43,983 bases of DNA, taken from a virus. The stretch lies in IMG/VR virus record IMGVR_UViG_3300020395_000026, positions 1-43,983 of that record. One strand, given 5' to 3'. Shown here piece after piece: positions 12,401-21,400 of this stretch. The notes under the pieces were generated by a model. It ran no database searches, had not been told where the DNA came from, and saw nothing but the letters and a program-made list of their open reading frames with translations. Every line of letters starts with the position of its first letter. Positions within the stretch are counted from its first letter, which is position 1. The position numbers and the translations under genes are program-made.

Positions 12401-15400
12401 TACTACAGGAACTGTGATTTCTGGATTAGATATTACTCATTCTTATCATGTGTTAAAGATTAATGAAGATTCATTTAAATTAGCAGATGCTGGATTAAAA
12501 GAATCGCCATCAGATGTGAATTATGTTAGAAATGACTATATTAATTTAGATTCAGTAGGAATAGGAACCCAGATATTCAAATATCCAGATATTAAAGTCA
12601 CTGCTGATGTAACATTCCCATCTGAAGTTACTGGAACATTTAATTTCACTCCAATTGTTACTGGTGGTATAATTGATACTTACACTTATGAGAAAGGAAC
12701 AAAATATGGATCAACTATCTTAAATCACCAACAAAATCCTTCAATAAAGGTTAGAAATGGTGAAAATGGTGTAGTAAGTGCATCCATAGTTGATGGTAAA
12801 GTAGTTGCTGTTCAAGTTTTGAACAGAGGTAAGAATTATTTCTCTCTTCCTGAGATTAAGTTAGAAGCAACTGGTATAACAACTACTGGTGTTTATGGAA
12901 GTGGTGCTATTTTAAAACCAGTTGTTGATGTAACTGGTAAATTACAAGAAGTAAAGGTTATTAATTCTGGTATTGGATATACTGCATCTCAAGTTTCTAT
13001 TAGTGTTAAATCTAGAGGATCAAATGCAATATTTGAACCAAGAGTTAGAAAATTAACTATTGATAATAATTTTAGACATGGTAATCATAATTTAAGTTCA
13101 GAGGATAATGATTTACATTTAAGTATTCACGGATATTCTTCAAATATTGCTGCTGAATTTAAGGATGATGGTTCAAAACATTCTCCAATTATTGGTTGGG
13201 CATATGATGGAAATCCAATTTATGGACCATATGGGTATACTAATAATACACAATTAGGTCCTTCTGTTGGAATATTAACTACAGGATACAAATTAGATGC
13301 AAGTAAAGTATTTGATAGACCTGATCATATTGCTGAATTTGTTCCAGGATTTTTCATTGAAGATTGGCATTATGATCCAGATTTAGGTGATCTTGACGAT
13401 CATAATGGTAGGTTCTGTAAAACAGACGAATTTCCTAATGGAGTTTATGCATATTTTGCTAGTGTATCTCCTAGTACCCAAACAAATACTTTAGAACCAA
13501 GTTTCCCATATTTTGTAGGTAAAACTTATAGATCACCTTTCATAGAGGTAAATGATACATTAAATCAAGAATTTGATTTTAATAATTCTAATCTATCAAG
13601 AAATACCTTCCCATACAAAGTTGGTGATTCAACAGCAAATAATGATTTTATTATAGAATCTAATGAATACTTAAGGCAACTAACCACTATAGAATCTGTT
13701 ACTACAGGTCAAATAGATGAGTTGCAAGTTTTAGATGGTGGTACTGGATATCAGGTTGGTGATTTTACAGATTTTGATGATACGGGAACTAATGGAACTG
13801 GACTTAGAGGTCAAGTTAAGACTATAGCAGGTATTGGTGTTTCTAGTATTAAAACCCAGTTAGAAAAGTTTGAAGGTGCAGTATTTACTTGGAAAAATTC
13901 TAATGAAGTTTTAGCAAAGTGGGAACCATTTATAGAATTGAATGATGGTGATACTGTTTCTATTAGTGAATTAACTAGTTCTATAACAAATCTAACAAAT
14001 TCATTCAGTGTTGGAATAAAAACTGATGTTATTGGTTTAGCAAAATCAATGACTGAAAATCCTATCACTCAAGGTAGAGTTGATGATATTTACGTTGATG
14101 TAATCCCTGATAGTGTTTCAGTTGGATCAAGTATAAGAATTAATGATGATGAGATTGTTAGGGTTCTTAATGTTTATGATATAGGTTCTATTTTAAGAGT
14201 AAAGCGTTTTACTGTAGGTGCTGCTCATACTTATGGATCTAAGTTAGATGTATTAAACAATGAATTAAAGTTCTCTGTTAAAACTGAGCAATTTAATTCT
14301 AAAAGAAATGAACTTGTTTACTTTAATGGTAGGCAATCTGTTGGTGTTGGAACAACAGCAGGTGGTGGTATAAGTGTTGATTATGTTGTAGGTGAAACAA
14401 CTATAGAAACACCAATTCCAACTAGAACAATTTATATCCCAGATCATCCATTTAAAACTGGAGATGAATTAACTTTCACGAAGAAAGGAACTGCTGCTTC
14501 TATGGTTGTTGGTGATAGTGATCAACCAACTAATCTATTCAATATACCAAATGTAACTACTGATACTTACACTGTTTATGCTATTAATAAAGGACAGAAT
14601 TATGTTGGTTTATTAACTGAAAGAACATCCATAGGAAGCACAAGTGAGGGTTTATTCTTCCACGGAAATGGTTCTGATGATTTTGAGTATGCGTTAGAAA
14701 CAAATTATGATCAAGTTACTGGTGATATTGATAAAATAACTTCTACAGTTCTCACAAAAGTTGCTGCTGCAAATACTACAACACATGGATTAAGTAATGG
14801 TGATGTAATTAATATTAACTTAATACCAAATACTGTTGTTGGTTTTGGTAGCACATCTCCATTAAGTGTTGAATTTAATGAAACTTTCCAAAAGTTAATC
14901 CTTAATAATACTGGATTTGAATCTAGTGCTATTGATACCGCAGATTCTTCAATAACAATACTTAATCATGGATATAAAACTGGTGATAAGGTTCTTTATA
15001 GTGCAATATTCCCATCATTTACACCTGCAACTGGTTTGAGTGAACAATGTTATTATGTTTATAAATTAAGTTCATCTAAGTTTAGTCTTGGTAAAACCCT
15101 TAAGGATGTTCAATCTGAACCACCATTATTAGTTAATATTACTGCGGCTGGTGTTGGAAATCATGCTGTTGGATTAGTTAATCCTCAAATTAAAGTTGCT
15201 AAAAATTCTAAGATATCTTTCCAAGTTTCTGATAGTAGTTTGCAGGGGTATGACTTAAAGTTCTTCTATGATCAGAAGTTTGAAAATCAATTCATTAGTG
15301 CTCAAGATGACAATATATTTAATAGATCGCAAGTAGGACCTGTTGGCGTTGGAACAACAAGTGTTATTTCACTTTCATATTCAAAATCTGCACCAAATTC

Positions 15401-18400
15401 AATATATTATGCTATAGACAAAGGTGGTTATATTAGCACAGCAGATTCTTCAATTGATAATTATTCTGAAATTAAATTTGTAGATAGTGTTTATGATGGA
15501 TCTTTCAGAATCTTTGATAGAACTGATGAATCTTTCAAAATTTCACCATCTTCAATACCAGAATTGATGTCATATGAAGAGGATCAATGTGAAGTAATTG
15601 AATATTCTACAGAATCAAAAACAGTTTTTGGTGCAATTAAAGATCTTAAAGTAATTTCAAGAGGTTTTGATTATAAGAGAATTCCTAAATTTACTAGTGT
15701 TGTTAGTTTAAATGGAAAAAATGCAAATATCGTAGCACTATCAACTTCAATAGGTAGGATTGGTGAAGTTAGGATAGTTGATATTGGATATGAATATCCT
15801 TCAGATAAGACATTAAGTCCAGAAGCATTTGTATCACCTGTTATTAGAATTGATAATGTAGATTCTATTGTTGGTATTGATGTAATTGATGGTGGAAAAG
15901 AATACCTATCTTCCCCAGATATTGTCATATTTGACCCACAATCTAATAATATTGTTGACGAAACTTCTGTAATTGCTAATACACCAAATCAATCTATTTC
16001 AACTGTTGAGATTATTGCTCCAATTCAAGGTTTAAATTCAGTAAATCATAAAGTTGTTGCAATAAACAATTCAAATGGAGTTGGTATCAATTCAATGGCA
16101 GGTAGTTCAGCTGGTATTGTTACTTGTACTTTAGAAACACCAATAACTGGATTTAGTATTCCACCATTTGCTGCTGGTGATGAGGTTTTTGTTGAAGGTG
16201 TTGAATTATTTGGTGAGGCGGGTATTGGATCTCAAACTTCATCTGCTGCTGGTATTGATACAACAGGAACTGGGTATAACTCTAAAAATTATAATTTCCA
16301 ATTCTTTAGAGTTGAAGAGTTTGTAAATTCAAATCCAGCTGTTCTAAAATATAGCATAGCAGGATTAACAACTAATCCTGGTGTTGCAAAAACATTCCAA
16401 TCTGGATATGCAACTATTGTAAACAAAGATAATTATCCTGTTTTTGAAGCTATCCAAGAAAGAGGTAAGTTTTTATTAAATGAAACTGTTTTGGTTAGTA
16501 TTAATGATCAATTCATGGATCAAGGATTAACTGTAGTAGAAAGTAGAGAAGATTTTATAAAGATTGATGGTAATTATGAACTACAGATAGGTGATAGAAT
16601 TAGAGGTGTAAACAGTAATGTTGGAGCAAGTGTAACAGATATTGTTGGTAATATTGCTAAATTTAAAGTAGATTATTCAAATCGTAGAGATTATGGTTGG
16701 AATGATAATACTGGTAAATTAAATGAAGATTTCCAAGTATTACCAAATAATGATTATTATCAAAATCTATCATATTCTATTAAGAGTCCTGTTACTTGGG
16801 ATAATTTAGTTGATCCTGTTAACAGATTAGTTCATCCTTCTGGACTTAAGAATTTTGCGGATGTTGGAATAACCTCTAGTATTAATGTTGGCATAGGAAC
16901 AACTATTCAATCAACACCAGTTATCGTTATAGATCTTATTGGTGATAAGAGAGTTGATACAATTAATAATTTTGATTTGGCAAGAGATTTTGATGCTAGA
17001 CCTGAAAATGATCCAACAAAGTCAAAATTTGTTACTTTTGATAACTTAAAATTAACAGATTATACATTGTGTAAATCAAATAGAGTTTTGATTCATGATG
17101 ATATTAGCGGAAAATTCTCAAGTACGGGATTTAAAGATCTATTTACAGAAATTGAAGAAGTTAATAGTGAGTTCACTAAGTATCTTGTTCAAATAATAAA
17201 TCCAGATACCAAAGATGTTCAGTTTAATGAAGTTGTTGTTTTAACTACTCAAAATGATGCATTTATTGTAGAAAAATCAAAAGATTTCTCAAATATGTTA
17301 TTAGGGGAGTTTGATGCATTATCAGATTCTTTCCAAAGAAAAACTTTAAACTTTACTCCAACCGATAGGTATGATAGGGATCATGATATTAAGATTTTAA
17401 AGACAGAATTTAAATCTAGTGCTCTTATATCTGAAACCAAAGCAATAGGAAGTGTTGATATAACTGGAACTAATGTTAAGGTTGCTATTGCTAATACAGA
17501 TTTAGATGCTAATGGTGACGTTATAGTTACTTCACCAAAAACAACAACTATAGCACAATTCTCCGAAACTGATTTTAATGGTTTTTATGCTGATGTTTTA
17601 CTTCAAGACGATGTTTTTAAAACAATTAATTATGGTGAAGTAATTGTTGATTTTGATGGAACAAACGTTTACTATGCTGAATCTTATATTGATAGTTTAC
17701 CTTCCAATTACAGTGCTTCTTCAGTTGGTATTCTAACTGCAAGATATGAATCAGGAGTCATTTATCTTGAATGTGAAAATGAAACTCTTAGAGAAATTAA
17801 CGTAAGTGCAAATATTGTTGGTTTGGGTAATACTCTTGCAGGTATTTCAACCTATAGATATGCGGTTCCAGGTCAACCTGAAGGTGCAGAAAGAAGTGTT
17901 AGATTAGAATCTCTTTATGATACTGGAACTTCTTCACCAATATTAGTAACTAAGATTGATAAGCGTATTGATAGCACGGTTAAATCGATTGTAAGGGTAT
18001 CTAATGAGAATAATGAGTCCGCAATACATCAAGTAGTTGTAATGCAGGACGAGGGGGATGCAGTGACAGTTATGTATCCTTTCACTGGTCAATCAGATGT
18101 AGGTTTAGGAGTATTTGATGCAGTTACTAATGGAGATGAAGTTAGTATTAATTTCTATCCAGACGCATCTCAAACAACATTAATTGAAGTTCAATCATTC
18201 AATACTGTATTTAATTCAGATAATGATTTTCAAAATACACCCTACCCTCTCGAAATAGGTCCAACTTCAAAAGAATTATTCTTATCTGCTTATGATGGAA
18301 TAAATGGATCTAGAGCAAATAAAGTTAATTTTGATTTAACACATGAGGGTGTTCCAATTTACAGTAAGGTATTTAATCCAGCAGATGTAGATGCAGAAAC

Positions 18401-21400
18401 TGGTGAATTTATAATAGATAATCACTTCTTTAATACAAGTGAAGAGTTAAACTATGAACCAGGATCAACATTTATAGGTATTGGTGCAACTCCAGTTTCT
18501 ATTGGATCCACAATGAATAATGCTGGTATTGTAACTGATCTAATGCCAGAACAAGTTTATGTTAAGATTAAAAATCAAAATAGATTTGAATTATACAGTA
18601 GAAGAGAATATATTACAACTGGTGCTGCAATAACATTCACTGGTCTTGGTGAAGGTAATGCACACAAATTGACTATGACAAAGGAACTATCTAAAACTGT
18701 TATTGGTTTAGATGGTATTGTTCAACAACCTATTACATTTACTTCAATTGAACATACACTTGATGGTGCTATTGGTGCAGGAACTTCACAGTTTGTTCTT
18801 AGTGGTATTAGTTCTGTTCAACCAAGAGATGTATTAAAAGTTGAAAATGAATATATGAAGGTTGAGCAGGTTGGATTCTCAAGTCTACCTGAAGGAACAA
18901 TCAATGATTCTACAGACGTTGCATTGGGTATTTGCACTTTACCAGTTGTTAAAGTTAGAAGAGGATCTTTGGGTATAGGAGCAACTCCACACGATGACAC
19001 AACCGCAGCCAGGGTTCATAGAGGATCATTTAATATAGTTGATAGCACAGCATGGTTCCTAGATCCACCTAAAGGAAATAGTAGAGAAAGAAGAAATGAA
19101 ACTAATTTGCCATATGTAAAGGCAGAATATTCTGGAAGAACTTTCCTAAGAAGTAGTTATGATACCAATATGGTATTTGATGATATTTCTGATGTATTTA
19201 CTGGAATAGGAAGAACATATACTATGACTGTAGGTGGTGCTAACACTGATACTGGTGTTGGTATTGGAAATGGTATCTTGTTTATTAACGGAGTATTCCA
19301 GACACCATTAACTTTGAATAATGCTGGAAACAACTACGAAATATTCCCAGATACAGTTTCTGGAATTTCTAGTGTTGTATTTACTGGAATTACTTCAGAA
19401 AACGGCACTCCAATGCAATCTGAATATGATATTAATCAGAATCAACTACCAAGAGGTGGTTTGATTGTTTCTATGGGATCAACTCCAGGACTTGGATATG
19501 CTCCTCTTGTTGGTGCTGAAGTAAAACCAGAATTGACTGATAATAGTAATTTATTTGCTGCTGGTTCAATAACAAGTATTGTAGGTATTGCCACATCTTC
19601 TAGGTATGGTTTAGGTATTCAAACTGCTGCTTATGATGGAGTAACTGGAATTATAACTGTTACTACTAATGATACTCATGGATTTGCTTTAGAGTATCCA
19701 AGCACTGTTAGATTAGAAGGATTAAGATTTTCTTGCCCAACTAAGGATGTTGGAACTCCTGAAGTAGGTGGAACAGTATATGAACCATCAACTGGTGAAT
19801 TAACAATAAAGATTACTAATCATGGTCTTCAAAATGGTGATGCTATTAAGTTTAAGAGAGAATCTTTACTATTCAGTTGCACTTACGGTAGTGGTGGTAA
19901 TGGATCTTATCCAAGAGAAGGTGATCCTGCCGATGATCAGTATCTAACTGTAGGTACGGTAACACCAGATACATTTAAGGTTAATGTATTGTTAGGAACA
20001 ACTCCAACTAATACAGATCCACATACATTCATCTCTGCAACTAATAATGCAGTTCAAACTCTTAATTATGTTGGAGTTACAACTTCAATATTCCAAGATC
20101 ATACTTCAGGTAAAGGTGGATTAACTGGATTAGCTGGTTTACCTGTAGTTGGTATCGTTTCTGAAAGATCTTTTGAAGTTCAGGTAGGACTTGCTACTAT
20201 TCCACACATTTATCAAGGTGGTGGTGATGTTTGGGAATGGTATAACGATTTAACTACAGGATCTGGATATAGAGATCCTATTAATGTTGAAGTTACTGAT
20301 ATAGAATTTGAACATAAGTTTGTTTCAGCAACTAATAGTGCGGTTGTTGCAACTGTTTACCAAGGTAATTCTCAATCATTTAAACCTGAAAAGGTTGATT
20401 ATATATCATCAACGGGTGATTTAATTTTAACTATTGGTGATAATCATGGATTAACTGGAGCATCAGAGTGGGATATACAAGGTGCATCATATGATCCAGG
20501 AACTGGTGTAGTAAGTGTTACTACAGGTGTTCTTGTTAATGGTCATGGATTCAATGATAATGATTGGATTAAGATAAAAGATAATTCAATGACATTCACT
20601 TGTGATATGGACGGAAATACTTCTGAGAAAACATATCCAAGAGCATCAGATCCTATAAGCGGAAAATGGGTTCAAATTACAAATGTATCTCAATTTAGTT
20701 TTGAGTTTAATGTTGGCACATCTCCTGGATTGGCATTTACACCTACTAATGCAGATTACGATCCAGTAACTGGATTGATGGAATTGGTAATAGGATCTCA
20801 TAATTTAACACCAGGCACAAGTGTTAAACTTGCAGCAGAATCTATCAAATTTATGTGTGATGTTGATAATAACAGTGCTGAAAAAGCATATCCAAGAGCA
20901 ACAGATCCTTATCATGATACAGCGATTAATATTGAATCAGTTACAGAAACAAGTATTACACTTAAAGTTTTAAGTTCAATACCATCTACTAATACAACTA
21001 GACATACTTTCTCTGGTGCTAATCCAAATGCAGTAACAACTGGTGGAAACTATGTTCATACTTTTGTTACTGGTAAAGATGCAGCTAAAAATGCATTATT
21101 AAGAACAACGGATACTGCTATAATATCTGAAAATTCTCTATCATTTACTTGTTCAAGAGATAACCATGATAGTGTTCATTCATATCCTAGATCAACAGAT
21201 CCAGCTGGTGGAAATTTACTTTTAGGTATAGAGAATGCCACAAGTAATACTATCACAGTTAATGTTGGATCTGGTGGTGGTGGAGGAACTGATGCTATTG
21301 TTGAGGCAAAAGTTGCTAGTAACAAACATAAATTTGAAAGTGCTGTTGTGGATGGTGTTACTGTTTCTTATGGAACTACAACAGTAACTGATGCATCTTA

